A stretch of 64,000 nt of DNA from Streptomyces hawaiiensis (GCF_004803895.1 NZ_CP021978.1:5704001-5768000); one strand, 5' to 3'; positions 1 to 8,798 are shown, counted from the first letter of the stretch. Numbers and translations: made by a program. The notes: generated by a model not told the origin, from the sequence alone.

Positions 1-1
1 T

Positions 2-230
2 GGCGGTTTCGGTGACCCTGGCAGGCCCGGTGGCCCTGAGGCCTTCAACGAGCCCGGCCGTCCCGGCGGCCCTGGCGGCCCTGGCGGCTTCGGCGACCCG
101 GGCCGCACCGGTGCTCCCGGGGCCTTCAACGAGCCCGGCCGTCCCGGCGGCCCTGGAGCCCCCGGCGCCTTCAACGACCCCGGCCGGCCGGGAGGCCCCG
201 GCGCACCCGTCGGCCCCGGAGCCATAGGCG
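2..230 (+). repeat. In-frame collagen-like repeat array
   Basis: Imperfect 45-nt units encode Gly-X-Y-like blocks: FGDPGRPGGP, AFNEPGRPGGPG, AFNDPGRPGGPG. The array runs off the left edge, so the copy number is unknown. Confidence 0.75.
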
Positions 231-1543
231 GCGGCACGGGCGCCTCGGGCGGCTCCGCCGGTACGGGCGTACCCGGAGCTCCTGGCGGCCCCGCGGGCCC
301 GGGCGCCCAGGGCGGCACCACCGCTCCCGGCGCCGCAGGCCCCCGCCCCGGTGGCGGCATGAGCGACGACACCGCCATCCTCACCCCGCAGAAGCCGGCC
401 CCGGACGGCCAGGGCTTCGGCCCCCGGCACGACAACGTCTCCGGGCACACCGTCACCAGCGGCATCCCCGTCGTACCGCCCGGCGCGGCCTCGCCGTTCG
501 GCCCGGGCGCGCCCGGTGACGGTCCGGTGCCGCACACGGCTCCGAAGTTGCCCGAGCCGGTCTCCCCGCCCCCGGCGGGCTCCTCGAAGGCGCCGAAGAA
601 AAAGGGGCGCAGCAAGCTCGTGCTGCTGGCCGTCGGCGTGGTCGTCCTCGCCGGTGGTGTCTACGGCGCCGGCCTGCTGATGAACCGCACCGACGTGCCC
701 AAGGGCACCACCGTGCTCGGCGTCGACATCGGTGGCACCACCCGCGACGGCGCGGTCAAGAAGCTCGACGAGGCCTTCGACGGCAATGCGGGCAAGCCGC
801 TGAAGCTGTCGGTGGGCGGCAAGGCCGTCAGCCTCGACCCGGACAACGCGGGCCTGCAGTTCGACATGGACGCCACGGCCGACGCGGCGGCGAAGAGCGA
901 CTACAACCCGGTCTCCGTGATCGGCTCCCTCTTCGGCGAGCATCGTGTCGTCACGCCGGTCATGCCCGTCGACGAGGAGAAGCTGCACGCCTCTCTGGAG
1001 GACGCCGTAGGCGGCTCCGGCGCGTCGACCGACGGCACGATCGAGTTCAAGGGAGGCAAGGCCGTCCCCGTGTACGGCAAGGTGGGCAAGGGCATCGACC
1101 TCGCCAAGGCGACGACGACCGTGGAGCAGGCATACCGCTCCCAGGTGGAGACCGGCACGGCCGGCACGGTGAACCTGCCGACCACCACCCGGCAGCCGAC
1201 CGTCTCGAACGCCGAGGTCGACCGGGTGCTGAAGGACTTCGCCCAGCCCGCGATGTCGGCCAAGGCCATCGTGCAGACCGACGCGGCGCACAGCATCCCG
1301 TTCGGCGCGTTGTCCCTGCCGAAGATCCTGAGCTTCAAGGCCGTCGACGGCAAGCTGGTGGACACCTACAACCTCAAGGCGCTGCAGGAGGCATACGGCC
1401 AGACCTTCGAGGGCGTGCAGATCGAGGGCGCGAGCGGCAAGCGGGACGTCACGCCGCAGGACGTCGTCACGGCGCTGCGCGAGGCCCTGCGTGGCAAGAC
1501 CCCGGCGGAGCGCATCGGAGTCATCGACACCAAGCCGAACTGA
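2..1543 (+). CDS. Collagen-like, single-TM protein with C-terminal peptidoglycan-binding-like region (5' end outside window)
   Basis: The reading frame is open from base 2 with no stop, so the gene starts upstream of the window; the ATG at 359 is internal. About 513 residues are visible. Residues 1-118 are Gly-Pro-rich, with a roughly 15-residue repeat around AFNEPGRPGGPG. A Pro/Gly-rich cytoplasmic stretch follows, then a basic KKKGRSK patch and one transmembrane helix (about 205-226). The extracellular part has the VLGVDIGGTTRDGAVKKL pattern seen in YoaR/VanW-associated PG_binding_4 domains. The likely topology is N-terminus in, C-terminus at the cell wall. The wall-binding role is inferred from the domain resemblance only. 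A strong terminator follows the stop codon. Confidence 0.8.
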   Translation, partial: GGFGDPGRPGGPEAFNEPGRPGGPGGPGGFGDPGRTGAPGAFNEPGRPGGPGAPGAFNDPGRPGGPGAPVGPGAIGGGTGASGGSAGTGVPGAPGGPAGPGAQGGTTAPGAAGPRPGGGMSDDTAILTPQKPAPDGQGFGPRHDNVSGHTVTSGIPVVPPGAASPFGPGAPGDGPVPHTAPKLPEPVSPPPAGSSKAPKKKGRSKLVLLAVGVVVLAGGVYGAGLLMNRTDVPKGTTVLGVDIGGTTRDGAVKKLDEAFDGNAGKPLKLSVGGKAVSLDPDNAGLQFDMDATADAAAKSDYNPVSVIGSLFGEHRVVTPVMPVDEEKLHASLEDAVGGSGASTDGTIEFKGGKAVPVYGKVGKGIDLAKATTTVEQAYRSQVETGTAGTVNLPTTTRQPTVSNAEVDRVLKDFAQPAMSAKAIVQTDAAHSIPFGALSLPKILSFKAVDGKLVDTYNLKALQEAYGQTFEGVQIEGASGKRDVTPQDVVTALREALRGKTPAERIGVIDTKPN

Positions 1544-1563
1544 CCTCCGGCCACCCGCCGCAC

Positions 1564-1596
1564 GAGAGCCCCTGCCCGGTGAGGGCAGGGGCTCTC
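1564..1596 (+). terminator. Intrinsic terminator after the collagen-like gene
   Basis: A perfect 14-bp stem (arms 1564-1577 and 1583-1596, GAGAGCCCCTGCCC) with a 5-nt loop lies 21 nt after the stop codon and ahead of the ABC/two-component operon. Confidence 0.85.
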
Positions 1597-1612
1597 CTCG
1601 TCACCTCGCAGA

Positions 1613-1628
1613 CATGACAACTGTCATG
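1613..1628. promoter_or_regulatory. Perfect inverted repeat CATGACA-N2-TGTCATG upstream of ABC/TCS operon
   Basis: Two 7-bp arms flank a 2-nt centre, 58 bp before the ABC ATPase start. Position and symmetry suit a dimeric NarL/LuxR-type regulator. The response regulator encoded as the last gene of the same operon is the obvious candidate. Autoregulation is inferred. Confidence 0.55.
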
Positions 1629-1686
1629 CGGCACTCCGGACGCCCGGCACTGCCCCCGCCGGCTCCCCCGAAGCCACGATGTCCGT

Positions 1687-2598
1687 ATGACAACGACAGC
1701 CTCCGTGGTCGAGTTCGACCAGGTGAGCAAGGCATACGACGCCGTCCGCGCCGTGGACGGACTGACCCTCGACCTCAGCCCGGGGCAGACCGTCGCCCTG
1801 CTCGGCCCCAATGGCGCCGGCAAGTCCACCACCCTCGACCTGCTGCTCGGCCTCAAGAAGCCCGACAGCGGCACGGTCCGGCTCTTCGGCACCAGCCCCC
1901 GGGACGCCGTCGTCGCCGGACGCGTGGGCGCCATGCTGCAGAGCGGCGGCCTCATGGGCGAGGTCACGGTCGCCGAACTCGTGCGGCTCGCCTGCGACCT
2001 GCACCCGAAGCCGTACCGGCCCTCCGAGGTGCTGTCCCGCGCGGGCATCGCGCAGATCGCCGACCGCAAGGTCGACAAACTCTCCGGCGGCCAGGCACAG
2101 CGCGTCCGCTTCGCCCTGGCCACCGCGGGCGACAGCGACCTCATCGTCCTGGACGAGCCCACCACCGGCATGGACGTCACCACCCGCCAGGCCTTCTGGG
2201 CCACCATGCGCGAGCAGGCCGACCAGGGCCGGACCGTCCTCTTCGCCACCCACTACCTCGAAGAGGCCGACACCGTCGCCGACCGGGTCCTCGTCCTGCA
2301 CCGCGGCCGGCTCCTCGCCGACGGCACGGCCACCGAGATCAAGGCCAGGGCGGGCGCCCGCCGGGTCTCCTTCGACGTGGAGGGCGCCATCGACGAGCCC
2401 GCCCTGCGCGCCCTGCCGTTCCTGACCGGGATCGACATCTCCGGCCGGACCGTGCGCATCCAGTCCGCCGACGCCGACGCCACCGTCCACGCCCTGTACG
2501 GCCTGGGCGTCTACCCCCGCAACCTCGAAGTGGCCGGGCTCGGCCTGGAGCAGGCCTTCGTCGCCATCACCACCGCCGAGGAGGCGAAGTCCCGGTGA
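1687..2598 (+). CDS. ABC transporter ATP-binding protein (DrrA/ABC-2 type)
   Basis: A 303-residue ATPase that would energise the permease encoded immediately downstream. Visible motifs are Walker A GPNGAGKST (about residues 40-48), the Q-loop region, signature LSGGQ, Walker B LIVLDEPT, and an H-loop within FATHYLEEAD. The C-terminal third is the extension typical of export-type ABC-2 ATPases. It is the first gene of a four-gene operon with GTGA/ATGA overlaps throughout (ATPase, permease, kinase, regulator). The substrate cannot be read from the sequence; such ABC-TCS modules usually export drugs, lipids or peptides in response to envelope stress. Confidence 0.93.
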   Translation: MTTTASVVEFDQVSKAYDAVRAVDGLTLDLSPGQTVALLGPNGAGKSTTLDLLLGLKKPDSGTVRLFGTSPRDAVVAGRVGAMLQSGGLMGEVTVAELVRLACDLHPKPYRPSEVLSRAGIAQIADRKVDKLSGGQAQRVRFALATAGDSDLIVLDEPTTGMDVTTRQAFWATMREQADQGRTVLFATHYLEEADTVADRVLVLHRGRLLADGTATEIKARAGARRVSFDVEGAIDEPALRALPFLTGIDISGRTVRIQSADADATVHALYGLGVYPRNLEVAGLGLEQAFVAITTAEEAKSR

Positions 2599-3335
2599 AC
2601 AGCCTGATCAAACTGGAACTCACCCGCGCCCTGCGCAACCGCAAGTTCCTCTTCTTCTCCGTGATCTACCCGGCGGTGCTGTTCCTGATCGTCGCGGGCA
2701 ACGCCGACAGCACCGCGAAGGTCCCGGGCACGGGCCTGACCCTCCCGACCTACATGATGGTGTCCATGGCGTCCTTCGGCGCCCTCACGGCCGTCCTCAT
2801 GGGCAACAGCGAGCGCATCGCCAAGGAGCGCGAGTGCGGCTGGGTGCGGCAGCTGCGCCTGACCACGCTGCCGGGCCGCGGCTACGTCCTCGCCAAGACC
2901 GCGAGCGCCGCCGTCGTCAGCCTGCCGTCCATCGTCATCGTCTTCGCCGTCGCCGCGGCCGTGAAGGACGTACGCCTGGACGCCTGGCAGTGGCTCGCCC
3001 TCACCGGCGCGATCTGGGCCGGCAGCCTCGTCTTCGCCGCGCTCGGCGTCGCCATCGGCTACCTGGCCGGCGGGGACGCGGTCCGCCCGATCACGATGAT
3101 CACCTACTTCGGCCTGTCCATGCTGGGCGGCCTGTGGATGCCCACGACGACCTTCCCGGACTGGCTCCAGGACATCGCGAAGTGGCTGCCCACCCACGCG
3201 TACGCTGCCCTCGGGCAGGCCATCGAGCAGAGCCGCGCCCCGCACGTCCAGGACCTCGCCGTACTCGTGGTGTCCTTCGTCCTGTTCGCGGGCGGCGCGG
3301 CCTGGCTGTACCGAAAGGACACCCTGAAGGCGTGA
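2595..3335 (+). CDS. ABC-2 type transporter permease
   Basis: The GTG start overlaps the ATPase stop by 4 nt, giving 246 residues. About six hydrophobic helices are visible, beginning FFSVIYPAVLFLIVAG, with the ABC-2 hallmark SMLGGLWMPTTTFPDWLQ near residue 175 and a final helix close to the C-terminus. It forms the membrane half of the exporter with the preceding ATPase. Size and layout match YvfS/DrrB-type permeases found next to DesK-like kinases. The specific substrate is unknown. Confidence 0.9.
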   Translation: MNSLIKLELTRALRNRKFLFFSVIYPAVLFLIVAGNADSTAKVPGTGLTLPTYMMVSMASFGALTAVLMGNSERIAKERECGWVRQLRLTTLPGRGYVLAKTASAAVVSLPSIVIVFAVAAAVKDVRLDAWQWLALTGAIWAGSLVFAALGVAIGYLAGGDAVRPITMITYFGLSMLGGLWMPTTTFPDWLQDIAKWLPTHAYAALGQAIEQSRAPHVQDLAVLVVSFVLFAGGAAWLYRKDTLKA

Positions 3336-4501
3336 GCGACGTCGAGGTCGTCGGTATCGGGCAGCGCCCGGTCAACCGCAGACAGCGGTTGGTGAAGACG
3401 CTGTGGATCGGCATCTGGCTGGCCTACCTGAGCGCACCCGTCACCGACCTGCTGCACGGCGGCCACAGCACGGGCGTCCGGATCCTCGGCTGGCTGGGCC
3501 TGGCCGCCTTCGTCACCTGGTACATGCTGCTGGTCTTCCGCACCGGGCGCGGCGAGCGCAACGCCCTGGTGCTCGGCTCGCTCGGGGTCCTCGCGGCCCA
3601 GTCCACGCTCCTCGCCCTCACCCTGGGCCGCGAGTGGCTGGTGCTGTTCGTGTACGTCTCGATCGCGTCCGGCGCGGCCCTGCCGCTGCGCGTGGCCCGC
3701 TGGACGATCCCGGGCACGTGCGCGCTGCTGACCGCCGTCGCGCTCGCGGTGCCGGGCGGCCACTTCTACCTGGCGAGCCTCCTCATTCCGGCCCTGCTCG
3801 GCGGCTTCGCGATGACCGGCGTGCGCGAACTCGTGCGGACGACCATCGCCCTGCGCGAGGCCCGCGCCACCGTCGCCCAGCTCGCCGCCAACGAGGAACG
3901 CCTGCGCCTGGCCAGGGACCTGCACGACCTGCTCGGCCACTCGCTCTCCCTGATCACGCTCAAGAGCGAGCTCGCCGGCCGGATGCTGCCCGCCCGCCCC
4001 GACGAGGCCGCCCAGCAGGTCGCCGACATCGAGCAGGTCAGCCGCCAGGCCCTCGTCGACGTGCGCGAGGCCGTCACCGGCTACCGGCGCCCCCGCCTGA
4101 ACGCCGAACTCGCCGGTGCCCGGGTCGCCCTGACCGCGGCCGGCGTCACCGCCGCACTGCCCGCCGAGCCCGGCCTCGCCGGTGTGCCCGAGGTGAGCGA
4201 GTCGGCTCTCGCCTGGGCACTGCGCGAGGCGGTCACGAACGTCGTACGGCACAGCGGCGCCCGCCACTGCTCGGTCGAGCTGCTGCGCCGCCAGACCCTC
4301 GACGGCCCGGTGCTGGAACTCACCGTCGAGGACGACGGCTCGGGCGGCCCGGGCACCGGCCACGGAAACGGCCTCACGGGCCTCACCGAACGGCTCACCA
4401 AGGCCGGGGGCACCCTGGAGGCGGGCCCGCTCAAGCACGGTTTCCGCCTGGTCGCCCGGGTGCCGACGGCCGGACCGGCGGACGTAGGATCCCCGGCATG
4501 A
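3332..4501 (+). CDS. DesK/NarL-type sensor histidine kinase
   Basis: The GTG start overlaps the permease stop by 4 nt, giving 389 residues. Four to five N-terminal helices form a membrane sensor with almost no extracytoplasmic domain, as in DesK-like kinases that read membrane state. The HisKA_3 dimerisation domain carries RDLHDLLGHSLS with phospho-acceptor His198. The ATPase domain shows N-box REAVTNVVRHSGA, DDGSGG and a GNGLTGL G-box. It should phosphorylate the response regulator encoded next. The stimulus is unknown; coupling to an exporter suggests sensing of the exported compound or membrane perturbation. Confidence 0.93.
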   Translation: MSDVEVVGIGQRPVNRRQRLVKTLWIGIWLAYLSAPVTDLLHGGHSTGVRILGWLGLAAFVTWYMLLVFRTGRGERNALVLGSLGVLAAQSTLLALTLGREWLVLFVYVSIASGAALPLRVARWTIPGTCALLTAVALAVPGGHFYLASLLIPALLGGFAMTGVRELVRTTIALREARATVAQLAANEERLRLARDLHDLLGHSLSLITLKSELAGRMLPARPDEAAQQVADIEQVSRQALVDVREAVTGYRRPRLNAELAGARVALTAAGVTAALPAEPGLAGVPEVSESALAWALREAVTNVVRHSGARHCSVELLRRQTLDGPVLELTVEDDGSGGPGTGHGNGLTGLTERLTKAGGTLEAGPLKHGFRLVARVPTAGPADVGSPA

Positions 4502-5112
4502 GCCGCACGATCAAGGTCCTGCTCGCCGAGGACCAGTCGATGGTCCGCGAGGCCCTGGCCGCTCTGCTCGGCCTGGAGGAGGACATCGAGGTCGTCGCCC
4601 AGGTGGCCCGCGGCGACGAGGTCCTGCAGGCGGCCCGCGCACACGCCGTGGACGTGGCCCTCCTGGACATCGAGATGCCCGGCGCGACGGGCATCGAGGT
4701 CGCGGCCCGCCTGCACGCCGAACTCCCGGCCGTGAGGCTGGTCATCCTCACCACCTTCGGTCGCCCGGGCTACCTGCGCAGCGCCATGGAGTCGGGCGCC
4801 GACGCGTTCCTGGTCAAGGACGCCCCCGCCGCCCAGCTCGCCGAGGCGATCCGCAAGGTCCTCACCGGCGAACGCGTCATCGACCCGACGCTCGCGGCAG
4901 CGGCCCTGGCGGAGGGCGCGAACCCGTTGACGGACCGCGAACGAGAAGTCCTCCGCGCGGCGGCGGACGGCTCCACCAACGCCGAACTGGCAGCATCCCT
5001 GCACCTCTCGCAGGGCACGGTCCGCAACTACCTCTCCACGGCGATCCAGAAACTGGCGGTGAGAAACCGAACGGAGGCGGTCCGAGCAGCGCGGGAAAAG
5101 GGCTGGTTGTGA
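4498..5112 (+). CDS. NarL/LuxR-family response regulator
   Basis: The ATG overlaps the kinase stop (ATGA), giving 204 residues. The receiver domain contains the acidic pair LLAEDQ, phospho-acceptor Asp57 in LLDIEMPG and the switch residues in LTTFGRPGYLRSAMESGADAFLVKDAP. The C-terminal LuxR helix-turn-helix reads LTDREREVLRAAADGSTNAELA...LSQGTVRNYLS. It is the cognate partner of the upstream kinase and the likely ligand of the palindrome at the head of the operon. Confidence 0.94.
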   Translation: MSRTIKVLLAEDQSMVREALAALLGLEEDIEVVAQVARGDEVLQAARAHAVDVALLDIEMPGATGIEVAARLHAELPAVRLVILTTFGRPGYLRSAMESGADAFLVKDAPAAQLAEAIRKVLTGERVIDPTLAAAALAEGANPLTDREREVLRAAADGSTNAELAASLHLSQGTVRNYLSTAIQKLAVRNRTEAVRAAREKGWL

Positions 5113-5120
5113 ACCGACCT

Positions 5121-5170
5121 TCCTGGGGGCGCGGGGAACTGCGCGACAAGCCCAGACGAACCCGCACCCG
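5121..5170 (+). repeat. Dispersed Streptomyces-type intergenic repeat, copy 1
   Basis: Contains GGGGCGCGGGGAACTGCGCG followed by ACAAGCC and, about 10 nt later, CCCGCA. The same words occur inverted at 22846-22900, and the two ends recur with a different middle at 14751-14822. It sits between two convergent genes. Confidence 0.7.
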
Positions 5171-5203
5171 CCCGGCAACCCTGAGCCTCACGGCGAGAAG
5201 GCG

Positions 5204-6055
5204 TCAGTTGAGCATCGCCCGGGCCGCAAAAGCCTCCCCCCGCACCCGCTCCGCCGCAGCCTCGTCCACGGCCTCCACCACCTTCGCGTAGGCCTCCAAC
5301 TCCGAGGCCCCGCCCAGGAACTCCCCGCGCTGCACGAGCAACCGCGCCCGCTCGTACCGCAACCGCGCCGGATGCGAAGGCAACAACAGCGACAACTCCA
5401 CCGCCCACAACGCCACATCCGACCGCTCGGGACGGGCAGCGGCCCACGCCCGCACGTTGTTCAGGATCCGCAGCACCACATCCAGCGGATCCGCCGGCCG
5501 CAGCATCGCCGCATCCAGCTGAGCCCCCGTCGCCCCGGCCACCAGCAGTTCCGCATCCGTCCCGCTCAGCACCCGCCCCCCGTCGAACGGGTCGGCCAGC
5601 ACCCGCCCCTCGTCGGGCCCGAACCCGACCACGAAATGCCCCGGCAGGGCCACCCCGCACACCGGCGCCCCCGCCCGCCGGGCCACCTCCATCCACACCA
5701 CGGACAGCAGGATCGGCAACCCCCTGCGCCGCACCAGCACCTCATGCAGCAGCGAGGACTCCAGGCGCTGATAGTCGCCGGGGGCGCCGTGAAACCCCAT
5801 CCGCTCACCGAGCAGTTCCCGCAGGGCGACCGCCCAGGCCCGGGGCCCGGCGGGCCGGTACGGCAGCAGCCCGGCCAGCCGGTCCAGCTCGATCTGCGCG
5901 GTGTCCAGGCCCGCCTCGTCCAGCTCCCCGTCCGCCTCCGCGCCCACCAGCAGGCACAGCGTCGACAGATCGGGCCGCTCGGACCGGGCCTCTTCGGCGA
6001 AGCGCCGCCGCAGCTCGGCGGAACGCTCGGGGGACGGGGGAAACGGGGGACGCAT
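5204..6055 (-). CDS. SirB1 / transglutaminase-like family protein
   Basis: A 283-residue protein from the ATG at 6055. The frame continues upstream, but that part overlaps the neighbouring GNAT gene and has poor codon use. The central block RRGLPILLSVVWMEVARRAG followed by GVALPGHFVVGF is the SirB1_N pattern, which has a transglutaminase-like fold. The C-terminal 100 residues are helical and resemble tetratricopeptide motifs (RILNNVRAWAAARPERSDVALWAVELSLLLP). The biochemical role of the family is not firmly established. It is probably cotranscribed with the GNAT gene, 17 bp upstream on the same strand. Confidence 0.8.
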   Translation of the reverse strand: MRPPFPPSPERSAELRRRFAEEARSERPDLSTLCLLVGAEADGELDEAGLDTAQIELDRLAGLLPYRPAGPRAWAVALRELLGERMGFHGAPGDYQRLESSLLHEVLVRRRGLPILLSVVWMEVARRAGAPVCGVALPGHFVVGFGPDEGRVLADPFDGGRVLSGTDAELLVAGATGAQLDAAMLRPADPLDVVLRILNNVRAWAAARPERSDVALWAVELSLLLPSHPARLRYERARLLVQRGEFLGGASELEAYAKVVEAVDEAAAERVRGEAFAARAMLN

Positions 6056-6072
6056 AGCTGGCTCGTGCCCTC

Positions 6073-7104
6073 TCACGACGAATCGGTCACCGGCCGGTGC
6101 CGGTGGTCGTCCGGCGCCCGGTAGTGGTGGTAGGCGTGGTGCGCGGCGAAGCCCATCCCGGCGTACAGCGCCCGCGCTCCCGCGTTGTCGGCCTCGACCT
6201 GGAGCCACGCGGCCGACGCGCCCTCGTCGAGGGCCCGCCGGGCCAGCGCGGCCATCACGGCCGTGCCCAGCCCCTGCCGCCGCAGGGCCGGATCGACCTC
6301 GACGGCGGCGAATCCGGCCCACCGCCCGTCGACGACACACCGCCCGATGGCGGCCGGAGGCGCCTCCCCGGTCTCCCCGGACACGGTCGCGAACCACACG
6401 GAGGGCCCGCTGTGCAGCACCCGCAGCGCCACCTCGCTCACGCCCTTGCGCTGGTAGCGGGCCAGCCAGCCCTCACCGGCCTCCCGGGACAGCACGACCC
6501 CCGCCGGATCACCCCGGTCGGCGACCGGCGCCAGCGGCCCGGCCCACAGCTCGGCGGTCACCTCCCGCACCCAGCCCCGCTGCTCCAGCTCGGCGCAGAG
6601 CAGCTCCTGCGTGCCCTCGGCACCGGTCGCGGCCTGGACGTAGGCCGGCAGTCCGCGTTCGCCGTACCACCGCCGTACGGCGTCGAGCGCCTCGTCCAGC
6701 GGCACGCCCGGCGCGCCCAGCGGCAGCACCGAGTTGGCCCGCCGCGTGAACCCGGACGCGGCCCGCAGCTCCCACGCGCCGAGCCGCTCGCTCTCCACGG
6801 GCCGCCAGGCCCGTGCGGCGACCCGGGCCAGCTCCTCGTAGGCGGCGGCCGGGCCGCGGCGACGCGCCGGTGCGGCGGGCACGGTCTTGCCCGCGACCAG
6901 CGCGGATTCCGCGATACGGACGCTCTCGCCACTCTTGCGTGTGATCAGCAGCACACCATTGTCCCAAAATGTGAGAACACCGACCGTGTCGGTGAATCTC
7001 TCACCCGGAGCCTCATGTTCGGTCAAGCTCCGCACTGAGACCCGTTTGCCCACGTCAGCAGCGGTGATACGGACCTCGAGTCGCCCGGCGGCAGAGAATT
7101 CCAC
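6073..7104 (-). CDS. GNAT-family N-acetyltransferase (cg3035/Rv0428c-like)
   Basis: A 343-residue protein with a GTG start. The N-terminal 65 residues form a small beta-rich domain (VGKRVSVRSLTE...TDTVGVLTFWDNGVLLITRKSG) like that of the Rv0428c/cg3035 group. The C-terminal GNAT fold has the acetyl-CoA motif A in RRQGLGTAVMAALARRALDEGA and motif B in NAGARALYAGMGF. The middle of the protein (GNAT-like half, residues 75-200) looks degenerate, so this may be a double-GNAT arrangement. The substrate is unknown. It is divergent from the ferredoxin gene, with which it shares a 140-bp promoter region. Confidence 0.85.
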   Translation of the reverse strand: MEFSAAGRLEVRITAADVGKRVSVRSLTEHEAPGERFTDTVGVLTFWDNGVLLITRKSGESVRIAESALVAGKTVPAAPARRRGPAAAYEELARVAARAWRPVESERLGAWELRAASGFTRRANSVLPLGAPGVPLDEALDAVRRWYGERGLPAYVQAATGAEGTQELLCAELEQRGWVREVTAELWAGPLAPVADRGDPAGVVLSREAGEGWLARYQRKGVSEVALRVLHSGPSVWFATVSGETGEAPPAAIGRCVVDGRWAGFAAVEVDPALRRQGLGTAVMAALARRALDEGASAAWLQVEADNAGARALYAGMGFAAHHAYHHYRAPDDHRHRPVTDSS

Positions 7105-7244
7105 AGGTCAGTTCACCCCTCCTGTTCGGATCATGCCCAGGAACGGAGATACTAGGGGCGGGCATCGACGACGCCGCGCTCCCGCGCGCCAGGCGGCGGA
7201 GCCTGAGGAGGCCCGCCAGCGCCCTATCGAGGAGGAACGACAGC

Positions 7245-7565
7245 GTGACCTACGTCATCGCGCAGCCTTGTGTCGACGTCAAGGACAAGGCGTGCATCGA
7301 GGAGTGCCCGGTCGACTGCATCTACGAGGGCCAGCGGTCCTTGTACATCCACCCGGACGAATGCGTCGACTGTGGTGCCTGTGAGCCGGTCTGCCCGGTC
7401 GAGGCGATCTTCTACGAGGACGACACTCCCGAGGAGTGGAAGGACTACTACAAGGCGAACGTCGAGTTCTTCGACGAGCTCGGTTCGCCCGGCGGAGCCA
7501 GCAAGCTGGGGCTGATCGAGCGCGACCACCCCTTCGTCGCCGCGCTGCCGCCGCAGAACCAGTAA
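7245..7565 (+). CDS. fdxA: 7Fe ferredoxin (FdxA/FdxC type)
   Basis: A 106-residue electron carrier with a GTG start and a clear GAGGAGG ribosome site 8-10 nt upstream. Cys9, Cys17 and Cys50 fit a 3Fe-4S cluster; Cys21, Cys40, Cys43 and Cys46 fit a 4Fe-4S cluster. The seven-iron ferredoxin with the DDTPEEWKDYY tail is the standard actinobacterial form, feeding electrons to P450s, oxidoreductases or nitrogen/sulfur metabolism. A long hairpin follows the gene. Confidence 0.95.
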   Translation: MTYVIAQPCVDVKDKACIEECPVDCIYEGQRSLYIHPDECVDCGACEPVCPVEAIFYEDDTPEEWKDYYKANVEFFDELGSPGGASKLGLIERDHPFVAALPPQNQ

Positions 7566-7584
7566 GAGCGGCCCGCACGAGCGC

Positions 7585-7640
7585 CGCCTCGGTCCCGTAC
7601 GGCCCGATCAGCCCGTTGATCGCCGTACGGGTCCGAGGCG
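7585..7640 (+). terminator. Long stem-loop after ferredoxin gene
   Basis: Two 19-nt arms (7585-7603 and 7622-7640) pair with a single mismatch around an 18-nt loop and are followed by TTT. It likely terminates or attenuates transcription between the ferredoxin and dapC genes. Confidence 0.75.
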
Positions 7641-7684
7641 TTTGCCGTAACCGGCTCGTCGGACCAGAAAGTGAGCCAGAACCC

Positions 7685-8776
7685 GTGTCCGCAGTCTCCG
7701 ACCGCCTCCCCACGTTCCCCTGGGACAAGCTGACCCCGTACAAGGCCACGGCCGCCGCCCACCCGGACGGCATCGTCGACCTGTCCGTCGGCACCCCGGT
7801 CGACCCGGTCCCCGAGCTGATCCAGAAAGCGCTGGTCGCCGCGGCCGACTCGCCGGGCTATCCGACGGTCTGGGGCACGCCCGAGCTGCGCGACGCGATC
7901 ACCGGCTGGGTCGAGCGCCGCCTCGGCGCCCGGGAGGTCACCCACCGCCACGTGCTGCCGATCGTCGGATCCAAGGAACTCGTCGCCTGGCTCCCGACCC
8001 AGCTGGGCCTCGGCCCCGGCGACCGGGTGGCCTACCCGCGCCTGGCCTACCCGACCTACGAGGTCGGCGCCCGGCTGGCCCGGGCCGAGTACGAGGCCTA
8101 CGACGATCCGACGGAGCTGGACCCCGAGGGCCTGAAGCTCCTCTGGCTGAACTCCCCGTCCAACCCCACGGGCAAGGTCCTCTCCAAGGAGGAGCTGACC
8201 CGGATCGTCGCCTGGGCCCGCTCGCACGGCATCCTGCTCTTCTCCGACGAGTGCTACCTGGAGCTGGGCTGGGAGGCCGATCCGGTCTCGGTGCTGCACC
8301 CGGACGTAAGCGGCGGCTCGTACGACGGCATCGTCTCCGTCCACTCCCTCTCCAAGCGCTCGAACCTCGCGGGCTACCGCGCGGCCTTCCTGGCCGGTGA
8401 CCCGGCGGTCCTCGGCCCGCTGCTGGAGATCCGCAAGCACGGCGGCATGATGACGTCGGCTCCGACGCAGGCGGCGGTGATCGCGGCCCTCGGCGACGAC
8501 GACCACGTGCGCGTCCAGCGCGAGCGCTACGCGTCCCGCCGCGAGCTCCTGCGCGAGGCCCTCCACACCCATGGCTTCCGCATCGAGCACAGCGAGGCCA
8601 GCCTCTACCTGTGGGCCACGAGGGGCGAGTCCTGCTGGGATACGGTCGCCCACCTCGCGGAACGCGGCATCCTCGTGGCACCGGGCGACTTCTACGGCCC
8701 GGCGGGCGCGGAGTTCGTCCGCGTGGCTCTGACGGCGACGGACGAGAGGGTGGCGGCGGCGGTACGGCGTCTGTGA
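7685..8776 (+). CDS. dapC: Succinyldiaminopimelate transaminase
   Basis: A 363-residue fold-type I PLP aminotransferase from the GTG at 7685. NSPSNPTGK, DECYLELGW and HSLSKRSNLAGYR (PLP lysine about Lys224) are visible. Length and sequence match the actinobacterial DapC family, which converts N-succinyl-2-amino-6-oxopimelate to N-succinyl-LL-2,6-diaminopimelate in lysine/meso-DAP synthesis. dapE, encoding the next enzyme, lies 2 kb downstream, supporting the assignment. The ferredoxin-dapC pairing is common in actinobacteria. It is followed by a strong bidirectional terminator. Confidence 0.92.
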   Translation: MSAVSDRLPTFPWDKLTPYKATAAAHPDGIVDLSVGTPVDPVPELIQKALVAAADSPGYPTVWGTPELRDAITGWVERRLGAREVTHRHVLPIVGSKELVAWLPTQLGLGPGDRVAYPRLAYPTYEVGARLARAEYEAYDDPTELDPEGLKLLWLNSPSNPTGKVLSKEELTRIVAWARSHGILLFSDECYLELGWEADPVSVLHPDVSGGSYDGIVSVHSLSKRSNLAGYRAAFLAGDPAVLGPLLEIRKHGGMMTSAPTQAAVIAALGDDDHVRVQRERYASRRELLREALHTHGFRIEHSEASLYLWATRGESCWDTVAHLAERGILVAPGDFYGPAGAEFVRVALTATDERVAAAVRRL

Positions 8777-8798
8777 CCGCCGCCGCGGTGAGCGCATA

